Part shown: positions 46,301 to 58,361 of the stretch, one piece after another
Layout of the letters: every line of letters begins with the position of its first letter
How positions within the stretch are numbered: position 1 is the stretch's first letter
Source: Ancylostoma caninum
Lineage: Eukaryota; Nematoda; Chromadorea; Rhabditida; Ancylostomatidae
Reading direction: 5' to 3'
DNA: 64,000 nt
NCBI GenBank assembly: GCA_037903475.1
Contig: JBAJFG010000341.1
Location: 417,501-481,500, forward strand
Notes under the pieces: generated by a model
Seen by the model: only the letters and a program-made list of their open reading frames with translations
Databases searched by the model: none
What the model was told of the DNA's origin: nothing
Made by a program: the position numbers and the translations under genes

Positions 46301-49300
46301 TCCAGTAATCAGGTCTTTCATAAAATGCTTTCGGTGCAAACAGAGAAGGAAAAACTGATCATGGTGCTCTTGTGGCATTGACATCATGATTAAAGTTAAA
46401 GAAGACAAACCGGCTATATACATATACCTACTATGGAGAAGTTACTATCTTGGTAGATCATGGATAATGATCAATAATGAAATAGTTCAAGACTTTCTTA
46501 CCACCCTAATATATCTGCAGAATCGTGTAGAAGTGGTGGAGTTATGGACCATATCCCGGAATTCAAACTGGTGTTTTGACTTAACGCCGTGGTACGCTGG
46601 TCCTCGTAATTCTTTCGAAATTTTCTTCCTCGAAAGATTTTAGGTTTTGGTTGTGGTTTCTGGCATCAATAATCAGGGATGACTGCTTCTTCGCTCAGTT
46701 TTTGACGTGCATAGAAGCCGCACTCGCTTGAGCAGTGCACATTTGGGTTGAATGTACATGTGCTTCCAGGACATCTCTCGGACACCGACAGGAAACGACG
46801 GAACTTAAAGGCAAGGTTCGGGGAAAATTCCATCTCCCGAATTTCCAATGGATTCGTAGCCCACGGCGACGCCTTGGACGAAAACTCTAGAAAAATCCCT
46901 GAAAAAGTCCCACAACAAATGCTTCCCATCGACCAATTTCGGTACGGCGTTTGCGGGTTTGCGGCATCCATGCTTTCAAATGACGTTATACGGCGCGCCC
47001 TACGTGCTGTCTGTTGTGGTATCGTAGGAAAAAAATCGTATTGAAGCGACCTGTGGTCCGTTTGATGGGGTGGGGAAGCTTTCACTGAGTGTTCGTTAGG
47101 CCCTATGTGTCCGACCGTCCAGTGTTGTTCAGTGTTCACGCACGCGCGTTTGTCGGTTGGAGCGCGTTTTCCCACAGCTACCGCAATCCTTGAACGTTTT
47201 GGGCTATTTCTAGCTATAGCGCTTGTACTGAGGTCTCAAACTTGAGATACGTGTTACGCATATGGTTTGGACTCCAGAGAGCAAAAAACCTGGTTAGGCA
47301 AGTTTTGACCGGACCTTGCCTTTAACCAGAAGAAAAGAAAACACCGGAACTTTGCTTTGAAATACGAGAAGAATAAAAGTGGTAGCAGAATGTTGGTGAA
47401 AATTTTTTTCAAAAAAGTATAGGCAAATCCACTCAAATTTGCAAAAGTTGCGGAAGTCGAACAAAATCCGAGTAATTGCCAAATTTCATTCCTAGGGAAA
47501 TAATCAAACGATAATGAAGTTCTGCTGGATATTTTCCACCGAAGCAGCATTGTTGTTTCGTTCCCCACTGTGAAACTCACCTGGTCCAAACATGCAATCA
47601 TAACCAGTTTAATTGTTGTTTCCCAGTTCAGCAGCTTTTTCTAGTACAGAAATTTGAGATCGCTCACCTTGTCGGATATGTACTGGTAAACAGAGAAAAG
47701 TTGGCCGAACGTGATTTCGATCCGACCCTTCCTTGTGCGATGCCCGTATTCTCGGATCACTTCGCAAAGGTAGAGCATTTCCTGTGCAATATGTTTTGCT
47801 GAAAAGAAACGTTTGCGTTCACTACCGAATTACAGAAGCGGAAATTACTATGGAGCTCACAAGGGAAGTGCAAGAGGCTAACCCCGGGGACCGAAACGAA
47901 ACAACCACTTTTGGTAACATTGTCTAAGGCGATGTTGATGTATGTACATCATTTTTGCCCAATGGTCCTGATGCGCGCAGGAGAGTGCGCCAAGGACTTT
48001 TCGGCCATTCATCTTCCACGCGCCCTAGATCTTTGAAAAGGTCTTCTGGACTGAAACTTTGCATATGGGGGTTATTTGTGGTGCTGCGTACGAATATCAC
48101 GTCCATTTTGTACCGTAACGCTATTTTAGTAGGGTTACGATAGGTGTGCCACCTCACACTACCGTGCACCTACCGTAACCCTCTACGGTGCAAAATGGAT
48201 ACGATATGCGTGTTCAGCACCTCAAATAACCCTCGTGTCCAAAGTTTCAGTCAAAAATTTTTCTTGAAAAGTTCGGGTTCATGATGGTTGAATGGTAACA
48301 ATTTTCTAGTGCCCTGTGAATGGAGTTCTGGCTTGGATTCATGTAACTTTGGCTGCGCACTCCAGCAGTAGTTGCCGTGACTAGCTGTCCTATGGATCGT
48401 CGAACGTTTGCAGATGCATTTTTCAATAACCTGGTTCTGTCTGTTGACACGATCATGAGTACTAGCTCCAATCATGGCAGCCGCGATGAGGTGGCCAAGT
48501 GAGTAACGAATCGGACGGAGTCGTTAGAAATACTCGAAACAAGTTTAAAAGCCTTTAATTCAAACATGCAAAAAAAGTTGCGCCGACGGGACTCAAACCC
48601 CCGACCTCCTGCTAGTCTGATGCGCTATCCACTCGGCTACCTCTCCACCGATGCCATTCTAGGCCCATCTTGTCATAATCAGATGAAACCAACTTATTCA
48701 AAAATGGGTCTTCATACACTCCATGGTCCCAGAAAAGGTAATCAAGGTAAGCCCTGTTGTTTTGAGTAGTCATAGGTTCATAAATCCAACCTCTACATAG
48801 AGTCTTATGGCAGTGCAATATAGAAATTTTTGGCGCACCCTCCTGATCGCACCAGGACCATTGGGCAAAAATGATATGTATAAATCAACATCATCTTAGA
48901 CAATGCTTCTGTAAGTGCTTGTTTCATTTCGATTCCTGGGGTTAGCCTCGTGCACTTCCCTTGTCAGCACTAACACGCTTTCTTCGCCCGCATTTCTGTG
49001 AGCGTTCCCGGCTTGGGTGTCCCGTATTCTGCTGAGCACTTCGAGTACTTCCTTGGCACGTAGTTTTTCGAATAGACGTCGTCCTTCCTGCTTTCGATCT
49101 CTTCTTTTTCGAGTTCACGAAATCTCAGCATCACTCGGCCGATGTCTGACACTGAAGCGATCAATTTTCTCCCAAATTTCCGTTCGTGGGCCCCCAACTG
49201 CGGTAGTTCAGATAGATTTGGCAAACAATAAAGAACCGATTGAATTAAAAGCTCATTTAATTAATGTTAATTCATTCTCGCTTCGTTTTTCGCTGAAAGA

Positions 49301-52300
49301 TGCGCTTTATAACATACTAAGCTGCTCAATTGTTTCCTTTTCACAAAACAAGCTGTTTCCTTCACTCAATTAATCAATCTGAAACAAATCCACTTCTCAA
49401 AAAGGACTTTATCAACCTCCGTCCATAACTCTGTTCACGTGTCATTGCTCGGAATCCTAAAGGCAGCACTGGCGGAGATTTTCGTACCGAGGATTTTGTC
49501 ATATTTTGATTTTGAGAGACCTACTTAAAAAACAAAATGATGACAAAGTGCGAGACACACGAAATACCCGCGAATTCGGAGTGCTGTGTTTTGTGTGCCT
49601 TATCGCGCTCCACTGGCCCTTGTGAGGCCCGCCACGTGCTTTTGCATATAGGGGCTCGCCCGGCAACAGAATATCCCCACTGCCATTGCTTGCCGCGCGT
49701 CGCTGGGCGTCGCCGCGGCAAAAAGGTATGCAACTCTAAACTTTCGTACCGCGGTGGGTCCATCATTATCCCATAGTGGACGCACAACCGACGGCTGGTC
49801 CACTATTATCCCCACTTATCCCTGTTCCCTACTTTTCCCTCCATTTGTCCAGAAATGACCGACGTTTTGCCTACGTTTAGCCCACCCTCACTCCATCCTC
49901 AAGGAGAAACATTTTGTGGTTGTCAGCGATTTTCTTGAGAGATTGCCGTAACCAGCATCGTTGTAAGCACGCAGGCAATGATATAACCCGTCGTACAAAA
50001 CTTTCCTGTACCGTGAATAAAATTTGAAATTTTACTCGAAGAATGCCACTTCAGTCACCATGTGAATGTTGTAGATCATGTCAGTCGTTTACGTCTCATA
50101 AGAGTGCTGTCAAGACGGTCCATCCAGTCCACGAAACCAAGCAATTTTTGTCTACAGTGGATTTTCCTAGCGTTAGCTTGAAATACTATATAAACCTGGC
50201 TAAAGTACCTAGCACAGCGATGGGGCATCCGTTTTCCGTTCTGGACAATACTTCATAAGAGTGAAGGAGAAGAACACGGTGAGACATGGACATGACATCA
50301 ACTACTGAGTGGTCGGGCTTTCCGTACCCAGTAGATCCCGGGACACCTGAGGTCCCTGCATGGGCATGCAATGCCTCATTTGCATGAGATGCTCGGTTTT
50401 CACGGAGCCGTATTCGTGACTTGTCCTGAAACCTCCGGTCTGTCTCGTAACTGCCTCGATTTGTTCCTAAATCCACTAGAATAAGCTCGGAAATTCCCGG
50501 TTTCAACGTGGAAATCTCCAAGTTTTCCCACGAAAATCCCGCCACGGAAACTTACTATTCGCCCACGGATGCTCGCTGGTTAGCCGACGGTGGGCAGCCC
50601 ACTGTGGCTTTTGATTTAGGTTGACGACTTTTATGTGCACAAGTTCTTTTTTGACTATGTTGTTATTTGGCATGATCAGGCGTACCATGTTGGTGTATTA
50701 CTAAATGAATAAACAGATAAGTACAGCATGGACAAGTCTAGCTATGGAGGTTTCAACGGATAACCGACTTAATTACGTTCCTTCTCAGAGAAAGGGAGAA
50801 AATAGAAAAATCTCACGAAATTGTTGCATAAAGTGTTGCATAAAGTACATAAAAAAACTGTTATGTCTTACTCCTACAATTCAGATGCCAATTATATGAT
50901 TTTCAATCACTTGAAATCTAAAAAAATCCAGACAACTTTATCATATAAGCCCTGACTGAATGATGGCTTTTCTCTGGTGTTTGGTAGCATTTCAGATAAG
51001 CTTAAGTCGCGTACATCGTTCACTCTAGGAATTGAATACAAAGGGAATGCTATTGAAGGAAGGTGCACGACATATGAATAAAGGAGTTTAGAAAAAAATG
51101 GCAAATGCAAGTCACATGCAAGGAATGGGAAAGGGCTGACTCAGTGGCGTCAAAGGGCAAGACATAGGCATTAGGAATCGTGGACGAGTTAAGGTTATTG
51201 TTGGGGAGGAGATTCAAAAGCTAGGAAAGGAAGCAAGCGAATGGATACGACCTTGTAAATACAGACAGAATAAGCACAAGTTTACGGGAAAGCAAGCGGT
51301 TATGCCAGTGTTGCAGGAGTGTTCATTCCGTGGCCTGAGAGGCTTCTTCACGAATGAGGTGCACGTGCAGTTCGATGCTAGCGACCTCCCCTGTGAAAAG
51401 TGGGTAAATTCAGCTGGACAACGACACGTTAGTGCTCTGTTGTCAGAAGCGCAGCACTGATGACGTTAAAGCTTAACTCGGAACGGTTGACGTGAACGCA
51501 CTAACCTGTGTTGGATTTCGCAAGGCTTCTTTTCTGTTCGACGACGTCCAACGAATCGGTTGATGCAACCTATAAGATAGCACAGCAGTCTCAATTTTTT
51601 ATTGGACAATGTTAAGCGACAGCTGAGTCGCCATTCCTGGAAACTAGCGACTGATACACCGTCACACTTTTGACTAAAAATACATACATAAAGTGGTAAA
51701 GTGGTCGGCGTTAATCAATCCTGTCACGAGGGATGCGCCACGCATCCGACTTCATCTGCATCGTAGAGGCGTTGAATGCGTATGTGCCCTGTACAATGAC
51801 TTGCGGGGGGCACCCGATGTACCAAGTCAGTGCTTCATCCTCCCAGACTCCTCTGGTACCAATTTACCGACCCCCGGAGGGATGGAAGGCTTGGTTGGCC
51901 TCGGGCGGGATCGAACCATCGATCGTGTGCGTGCGCAGCGAGCCTCTTACCACTGCGCCACACGCGCCCAAAAATACATACATGGCCAGAAAAAATTATG
52001 ATAACGTGATAACAATTCATAAGGCCAATTTATACTAGCTGCGTGCGTCAGTCGCGCATCAGTCGCACGCATCCATTTGAGAGGGATTTTCGATAGTGAC
52101 CAGTCAACACGGCATGTTCATTCTCCATGAAAAGAACGCGCGGCCGCCGCGAGGCCATAAACGCGTGCGTCTGAGCTGCGACTGCGAAGCGACTGCAATG
52201 CGACTACACCCTATTTTTCATCATATAGACGCACGCGTGTCAGTCGTACGCATTCAGTATAATTTGCCCTATAATCGAGAAGTTACAGCGGATGAAGGAA

Positions 52301-54420
52301 TTGAAATCAAGTTCTTCTTACTGATGTCACAAGAAAAAAAAAACATTTTAGTGCACACCGAGCTAGTAATTTTCCGTAATTATCACCAATCTAGGATAGA
52401 GGTTTCGGTGGCCGTGCTTGTCGACCAATACTCGTATTTAGAATCTCATAATGTGTTAACTGTTAAAATCCAAATATTTGACTTCAGGTAACAGTTCTCC
52501 CAAATTTTCGAAAAACTCATAAAAATCAGATGTTCTAAAAGAAAGAGCAATATGGCACTGCGAAGATGATTGTAAGGCTCACTTTTTTGATTATTTGAAT
52601 ATCTTGGACCGCCACCGAAATTATTAATAGATCAATCGAATTAATCAGTTCACTCCCCAAATTATTAACTTGATAAATCGGATCAATGGATCGTTACTTC
52701 GTTCTGAGTATAACAATTAATTCAGAATGACTACTGACTATATTATAATTTTACCTTGCATAGGTTGTTCTGGGACCGCTGCTTCAGCTTGTGCCGGACA
52801 AGTAGATCTCGCCATGCCTTGTCGATCTCCTCACTGAAACCAACGAGCGGAGGACATCCCTCGACTGAAGAAAATGTTATACTAGGGGCTTACAGAAGTG
52901 ATGAAGCAATTATGGGGATTAGGCATGAGCAGAATTCTTGTTTTGAAGGCTCGGAATTTCCTGAATTCTGGTGCCGTGCGACCTTCTGACTTCTAGATTT
53001 TTGGGAGAGTGGCAATGGTCGAGTTACGTCGACTCATACATGCTTTTCTTATTTCTCCAAATTATGCCAAATTTCGAACATCCTCCGAATACGCGATTCT
53101 TCCGCTCATCCATGATGCATATTTTCCAGAGTCTTATCTACAGCAGCACTGTAATAGTGTAGAGGTGTGAGTGTGAGGGTGGGTGAACACCTCTTGACCA
53201 GAGTGTACTGACAGATTTTACAAGATTGTTTTGTGGAACATCTAAAAATTTTACTTTAGCTCACTAGTTGAGCTAGCTGTGTCTGCCTTTTGAGTATTTA
53301 ATTTCAAATGTTTCCATCGAGAACGCAAATTTGGGTTTAACTTCTCAACCACTTAGTTTTCAGGAACGATCATTTTTTTTGAACTTTTATTGAAAGGGAA
53401 GTATTAGTTTGGTGCAAAATTTTTGTCGTTTTATCCACTTCATTTTTTTCCACTACTCCAACGGCCTACAATCTTGACAAGCGCTATAACTTCTATGATT
53501 AGTAGAGTAGTAGAGACCAGTCCTTGTTCTCTGAACACCTTCCTGGCGCCCCATATTCAGAACATGAGAAGCTGCGAACCGCAAAAATGGGAGATTGCCA
53601 TTTTGGAGTCAGCATGTTTGGCGATTGTTTTCTTGTGTAGCAAGAGCTGCTTTAGATGGGGAAGGTGGCATTCATACCGCAAAACTTCTGAAGAATATGG
53701 GTGGTAGATCATTTGCTGGCAAGGTTATCAAAATGTAAGGCAGGTTTCAAACAAGAATTTTGCCCGATTTTGGCAGCACAGAAAATGGACCTTCTTGCAT
53801 CTTAGGCGTATTTCTATTAAAGCATCTTTGATATTCCGCAGCAAATAACTAGGGTAATGCTCAGTGTACTGCTTCGAATGAGCAATATGGCTTGTTTGGA
53901 TTGTCCAGCAAAAGAAAAATCGAGAAAAAGCAAAGAAGACACTTCAAAAAGTGTTTGTCTACGTTTCTGCAAAATCGAAGCAGCCAAACCAGAGCTCGAC
54001 AGCGGAATGGGTAGTGTTCTCTAGGATAATTAAAAGAAGGTATTTCGAACCAGATTGTTTGTGGTCTTACTGGAAAATCACGAGAAAAAGGGAAAATTGA
54101 AATTGTGGTGTCTGTGAACTTTCGAATACTTCCTGTTTTCTAACTGCAATGCACAGCCATTAAACAGACAGCAGAGAAGAGCAGGATTTGCTCTACGACA
54201 GTCCAGTGGTTATACGACATCTGAGGCAAATTATAGAATTCTGGAAAAAAACGACAAGACTTTTGCACCAACCTGATATTATAAGTAAAAACAAGAAGAA
54301 AACTACATGTCAACATAGCTCACCTGAAGCAACAGTACAGGATAGAGTAACGATATGGCTGGGCTTGCGCCATTTTCGAATTATCATAGCGAAATCTGAA
54401 TCATCGCATCGAGGAGGCAT
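43387..54420 (-). CDS. Costars-domain protein, ABRA/STARS-like actin-binding Rho-activating protein
   Basis: ABRA/STARS proteins bind actin and promote Rho/SRF signalling in muscle; that role here is inferred by family. Five exons join in frame: 54420-54324, 52864-52755, 49197-48975, 47798-47668 and 43536-43387 (phases 1, 0, 1, 0), 236 residues. The C-terminal Costars domain (about 140-230) is clear: ASKHIAQEMLYLCEVI, RIEITFGQLFSVYQYISDK and VVGMLLRARKHHMVDFEGEM. Before it lies AEYGTPKPGTLTEMRAKKA, a segment also conserved in vertebrate ABRA, and IDKAWRDLLVRHKLKQ at 46-61 fits the W..H..Q actin-binding spacing. The protein is shorter at the N-terminus than vertebrate ABRA. The acceptor of exon 3 (CCGCAG at 49198) is the least certain; CTTCAG nearby is possible with an extra exon. 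Confidence 0.85.
43711..44356 (+). mobile_element. mariner remnant, internally deleted
   Basis: The left end GTATGTGAAAAAGTTTCCGC and right end GGCGGAAACTTTTTGAAATA match the ends of the mariner at 56043-57121. Between them a C-terminal transposase piece (about 44010-44280, plus strand) shows EAYSSECAPSDYRSF and LSEQRFQSFEDVEKWVKEW, broken by frameshifts and a C run. Confidence 0.8.
44354..44830. mobile_element. TA-flanked MITE with ~105-bp inverted ends
   Basis: Left arm 44354-44458 and right arm 44726-44830 are inverted copies (shared AAATTCTTTAAA, ACACTCGG, GTTCTTTTCGTT, CCTATAAATTTGTT). Ends read TACAATG/TACAGTA, consistent with a Tc1/mariner-type TA site next to the mariner remnant. Confidence 0.7.
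45595..45922. mobile_element. AGGCAGTG (family a) element, second copy
   Basis: Starts TCAA then AGGCAGTGTCTCGCCTCATT and ends TGAGATGAGACACTG. It contains the same ACCGGCCGAGAATTTGG foldback (about 45870-45905) and flanking GTGTACGAGGCGCCTC as the copy at 17868-18180, in the opposite orientation. The TTAA outside both ends has decayed. Confidence 0.75.
46025..46420 (-). pseudogene. mariner-like transposase fragment, different lineage
   Basis: Two frames on the minus strand: FMKDLITGGGSWVTYNFNSH then RRMWLP-like MWRPQGRDPP (about 46420-46190), then LLCYFSDPRGLLYYGF and FEKSGRDELP (about 46240-46027). These fit the region of mariner/Tc1-type transposases around the first catalytic Asp (usually ITGDE.W; here GDE has become GGG) and the WWD..G..Y segment. 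No ends recognised. Confidence 0.55.
46660..47180 (-). other. Long open frame, unclassified, probably repeat-derived
   Basis: A 169-codon minus-strand frame with several Cys (SICCGTFSGIFLEF, FNPNVHCSSECGFY). It lies within a Costars intron surrounded by transposon debris, and the plus strand is open for 98 codons over the same bases. No family recognised, no splice context. Confidence 0.25.
47859..48964. mobile_element. Foldback element filling Costars intron 3
   Basis: Left arm from 47859 (ACAAGGGAAGTGCAAGAGGC) to about 48010 and right arm from about 48815 to 48964 (complement ACAAGGGAAGTGCACGAGGC) are inverted copies including CATTTTTGCCCAATGGTCCT. The intron itself runs 47799-48974, so the element occupies nearly all of it. 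A tRNA-like sequence lies inside. Confidence 0.8.
48577..48646 (-). repeat. tRNA-like sequence inside the foldback element
   Basis: Minus strand: A box TAGCCGAGTGG, a T arm with CGGGG stem and GGTTTGAGTCC (one change from the B box), then a T run. The acceptor ends do not pair, so I call it a tRNA pseudogene or SINE head. Confidence 0.5.
51690..51969 (-). mobile_element. tRNA-derived SINE with 14-bp target duplication
   Basis: The head at 51969 reads GGGCGCGTGTGGCGCAGTGG with an exact A box (TGGCGCAGTGG) and a B box GGTTCGATCCC some 45 bases on, followed by a ~200-bp non-tRNA body. The copy ends in ACCACTTTACCACTTT. A 14-bp duplication, AAAAATACATACAT, flanks it (51676-51689 and 51970-51983). 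It sits in Costars intron 2. Confidence 0.88.
52020..52273. mobile_element. AAGGGCAATTTATA-family inverted-repeat element
   Basis: Left end AGGCCAATTTATACTAGCTG and right end (complement) AGGGCAAATTATACTGAATG are mirror-like, with GCGTGCGTC-rich subterminal parts and ATA outside each end. Shares GACCAGTCAACACGGCA with relatives near 11150 and 15700. Confidence 0.7.
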
Positions 54421-54423
54421 TGC
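54421..54423 (-). promoter_or_regulatory. Probable trans-splice acceptor before Costars ATG
   Basis: On the minus strand TTCCTCGCAG ends two bases before the ATG at 54420 (GCAG then CAATG). This spacing is typical for spliced-leader addition in nematodes. Confidence 0.45.
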
Positions 54424-56040
54424 TGCGAGGAACTCAGGTGAGTAGCGAGCGGACCGAGAAGCCGTTCGTACAGCGAGAGATCTACCCCTGCGCGAGAATT
54501 GTAATGTCCCGTAAACATTACGGCCTTCAATGCTCGACGAGCGCGCAAGGTGGCAGTTTCTTTGCAGTGGTAACGCACCGTAATTGTTTTCAAGCGTGGT
54601 TTTCTTTGATAACGCAAAATTTTGTATGAGCGAAAAAAGATGGACTTCATCGTGCAAGTGAAAAGCTAGGCTTCTCGGAGAGTCCTAGTGTTGGATTTCT
54701 TCCAGAAGAGTGGGACTAGCGAGTTTGCAGAAAAACACTTGATATTGTATGATATTGAACAGCATCCAGAATTACTTGCTTTGTCTTTTGCAGAATACGC
54801 TATGTAGTGAGACTTCTTAGGAGTAAAAATAATACAACAAAAAACCATGGAAGTAAGAAGCATGGTAGGAGTGTAGGCATAGGGAGAGAAAAAACGAGAA
54901 GCAGAATGCTTTAATCAGGTTCAAGTATCATCCACCTATGGATCTTAGACATGAAACCAAAAAAAGGAACAGCTTTAGCCGTAGGAGCGATCTGGATCCA
55001 TTATTGAAGTTACCCAGGGTGAACGTGCTGGCTCCAGCATTAACGAGTATTAACGATGGACAAATTCGCTAGCTGGTAAAACGTTCACCATGGGCAATCT
55101 CAATGATGTGGTCATATGTCACATTTTGTTGCACAAGACGATGGCGTAGACGTACTCAGCAGCCGCAAGAACAGTGCTCAGGAAGAGTTTGCGCGACACT
55201 TCCGCAGAGCAAATATCGCAACGGATGATAATAGTATACTCACGAGTGAGCCGCTCATTTTGACAGCTCATCCTTTCTCGCTGCTATTTAATAATCTTAC
55301 CTCATCGTTCGCGAAATTTGAGCGTGCAAGACCCACTGAGCTAGAAACACCAACACACCTCTTATGAATTGTTTAGCCACGGACTGTGTTGATCTCTTTT
55401 ACTAGATTTGCTTATCGGTAAAAAAATGAAAAAGAAAGAAAAAAGAAGAAATAGATAATGAGGGGAAAGAAAAAATAAAGAAATAGATAGTGGAGGGAAA
55501 GAAAAAAGGGAACGATCTATGCATTATCTCCTCTGAAAATTGTGCGGCTGGAATCCGCCAAAACAGCGCAGTACGTCGAGTTGGAAGTCTAAAACTGAAT
55601 CCGCCAAAACAGCGCAGTTCGTCGAGTTGGAAGTCTAAAACTATCTGCGCTAACTTGTTGCCATCTTCTCCTCAAGTGCTGCTAAAGTTTTCCTCGTTTC
55701 CCCTCACTGTCGAATTTCTGGCTTGTTTGGCAACCGCTATCAAATATCGAATACGCTACTAATAGCAATCGCTATCACGATTATGAAGGACTTATGAAAA
55801 CATGAACTTTTCGTTCGACTTTTCTTTTTCTCAGGAGACTCTAGAAAAATATTGACTAACAGCAAAAAGTTGTAGTTGGAATCTGCAACTAAAACACCCT
55901 CGTGAATGCCTTCTCATTCGGAGAAAACTTCTGTAAGGATGCACTCAGCTATCCTGGCTTAGCCGATTCAATTTAGGACATTAGAGAAAGTGATTTATAT
56001 ATTCAGAAACATCAGATAGAAAGTTTATCTAAATTTTTAT
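54421..56040. other. Gap upstream of Costars gene
   Basis: No gene recognised. A segment at about 55545-55640 is a near-exact tandem duplication of ~54 bp (AATCCGCCAAAACAGCGCAG twice). Confidence 0.5.
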
Positions 56041-56042
56041 TA

Positions 56043-57121
56043 GGTATGTGAAAAAGTTTCCGCCCTTTTTTAGGCAAAATTGAGAGTTTTTTTTTCAAAA
56101 TAGAAAAGAAACAGATAGATCAATCAAAGTACTGGCCACCGTTAGCTATAACCTTTGCCCATCTTTCTGGGAGGAGACGGATGCCGCGCCGGTAGAAGGC
56201 CTCGTCTTTCGACTCGATCCATTCCCTCACCCATTCTTCGACGTCTCCGAAAGACTGGAAGTGCTGCTCGGAAAGCCCGTGGGCCATCGACCGAAACAAA
56301 TAGTAGTCTGACGGAGCACAGTCTGGTGAATAAGCCGCATGTGGTAGCACATCCCAGCGAAGTGCTTCAAGCGTCTCCTTCACTGCTTTTGTAACATGTG
56401 GACGAGCATTGTCATGCAGCAAAATGACTTTGTACTGCCTTGTCTCGTGTTCCGGCCGTTTCTGGTGCAATGCTCTGCTCAAACGAATCATTTGCTGTTT
56501 GTAGAGATCGCCCGTGATCGTCTGGCCTGGTTTAAGTAGCTCATGATAGATCCCCTTCTGGTCCCACCAGATACACAGCATTGCCTTCTTCCCATGGATA
56601 TTGCGCTTTGGCGTCGATTGTGATGGTTGGCCACGGTCGCAGATGACTTTCCGGCGCTTCGAATTAAGAGTTGGCAATCTCTTCTTGTGTTTGGCGTGGA
56701 TCTTCATCAATTAATGATTGAAGTTCTTTGTCTTCAAAAACTTTTGGCCTTCCACTGCGTTGCTTGTCTCCAACATCGAAATCACCACTACTAAAGCGTC
56801 GGAACCATTCCTTGCATGTTGTTTCTGATGGAGCATGGTCCCCATAAGCTTCCATGAGCATTCGGCAAGACTCGGCAGCAGTTTTCTTCAAATTGAAGCA
56901 GGAAAGAAGTGCTTCGCGCAAATGACGCTTACTTGGCTCGAATATCGGCATGATTATCGCCATAAAACACAATGATGTTGATATAAATCGAAACAAATAT
57001 GTACTAAACATTATTGACAGAAGTCAAAGCAACAAAATGAAGTAGGATTTACAGAGTATTTGCAAGGATAGCTAACGATATAACCACTCGTCGCTAGAGG
57101 GCGGAAACTTTTTCACATACC
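56043..57121 (-). mobile_element. mariner element with intact ends and TA duplication
   Basis: Inverted ends GGTATGTGAAAAAGTTTCCG at both sides, flanked by TA (56041-56042, 57122-57123). 1079 bp, about 200 bp shorter than full mariners. The relation to the hookworm element known as bandit is a suggestion from the host type and transposase style, not a comparison. Confidence 0.9.
56120..56963 (-). pseudogene. mariner transposase, internally deleted and frameshifted
   Basis: The N-terminal DNA-binding part (56963-56664) has two helix-turn-helix-like segments (LREALLSCFNLKKTAAES and TCKEWFRRFSSGDFDVGDKQ). After EDPRQTQEEIANS the frame changes near 56665-56700 and resumes in the catalytic part at KRRKVICDRGQPSQ. 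The stretch that should carry the second DNA-binding half and the first catalytic Asp is absent. HDNARPH and YSPDCAPSDYYLF give the second and third acidic residues with 34 residues between, the D34D spacing of mariner. Inactive. Confidence 0.9.
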
Positions 57122-57984
57122 TACTAACTAAGACAATTCCTAACACATTTGAGATGTCGCGGCAAGATGGCTTCGCTCCGATTTGAACCTATTAAAATGT
57201 CACATTCTCATCAACTGAAAACAGATGATGCTTTCTGAATCACACCTGCTCGTACGAAGATTTCTGTTCAAAAGCACCAAAGACTTAAAAATAGAAGAAG
57301 TTTAGCTTTTTCATTCCTAAGCACAGCAAAACGACGACAAAAGGGGTGAAATAAAAGTATGCGTGACGGGAAGAGTGTATCATCTGGAACTCCGTGCCAC
57401 CGGATGTCACTGTTACGGACCACTCAACCCGCCTAACATCTGTTTTTATGCAACTCGCAACTCGCCTGGAGGACGATAGAAACGAGAGCTCATCGCAGCT
57501 ACTACTCTTGGTTCGTTGGAAACATTCTACGTTAATCCATTACTGACACTGTTACCTCAACAAAATTTCATGTACCTAGCGGCGAAGAGTATAGGCGAAC
57601 GTCCATTCTCAATGTCCTACGTACTGCTCAAGCAGTTCCTCCTCCTAGCCTGGAGCTGTAAAATGTAAGGATGTTACTAACATGCAAACTTTACAGGGTG
57701 GCCGAAAAGTATGGGTACCTCATTTGACGCTTGTGTTCATTCATTTGCAAGTTTCATTCTTAATTTTACATATGTTTGACACCTTATCAAAGCCCACATC
57801 ACGAATCAATCGTACATCTCGTGCAGCCTGGGGAGTCAACTGCAGCAGTTTCAAGAAAACTAAATACTCCTTTGCGAACGGTGCAGCAGATGATTGAACT
57901 ATGGAAGCACGTACTCTAAGGTTCGCCGCCTGAACATTTTATGGGTCTCGTTGCCTGACCAACAGACATGCTTGCCTGCAGGCC

Positions 57985-58280
57985 AAGCACGCGAGAGCCG
58001 GAAACTGGCCAGGCAACACCAGCACTGGTCAAGAAATTCAGTCCTGGAATCTGATCAGGCAGCGATGAACATCCGGAGACTGTTCAGGCAACACGCGGAA
58101 ACTGGCCAAGCAACACCCGGAAACTGGCCAGGCAGCACCCGGAAACTGGCCAGGCAACAACGAGTTCGGGAATGTGATCAGGCAACACCTGTAAATTGAG
58201 CCGGATCGGATGTTGACCCGAAAAATTTTCAGGCAACATCTGAAAACGTCGTTTCAGCCGCAAACTGGCCAGGCAAACTT
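57985..58280 (+). repeat. ~22-bp tandem repeat inside the Tc1-type element
   Basis: Repeats of GGAAACTGGCCAGGCAACAC with small changes, most regular at 58075-58160. Confidence 0.75.
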
Positions 58281-58361
58281 CAGATCTCCCGTTTCCTGGT
58301 CAGGCACACCCTTTCTCCTGCCTGCTAGTCCGGCGGCGGACTTCAGAGGAGTTCTCGAAAG

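Noticed and set aside
50503..50688. Possible extra Costars exon with a strong donor (AATA then GTAAGTTT)
   Set aside because: The donor is good but the acceptor is unclear, and the frame VVNLNQKPQWAAHRR aligns only weakly with ABRA; exon phases already work without it.
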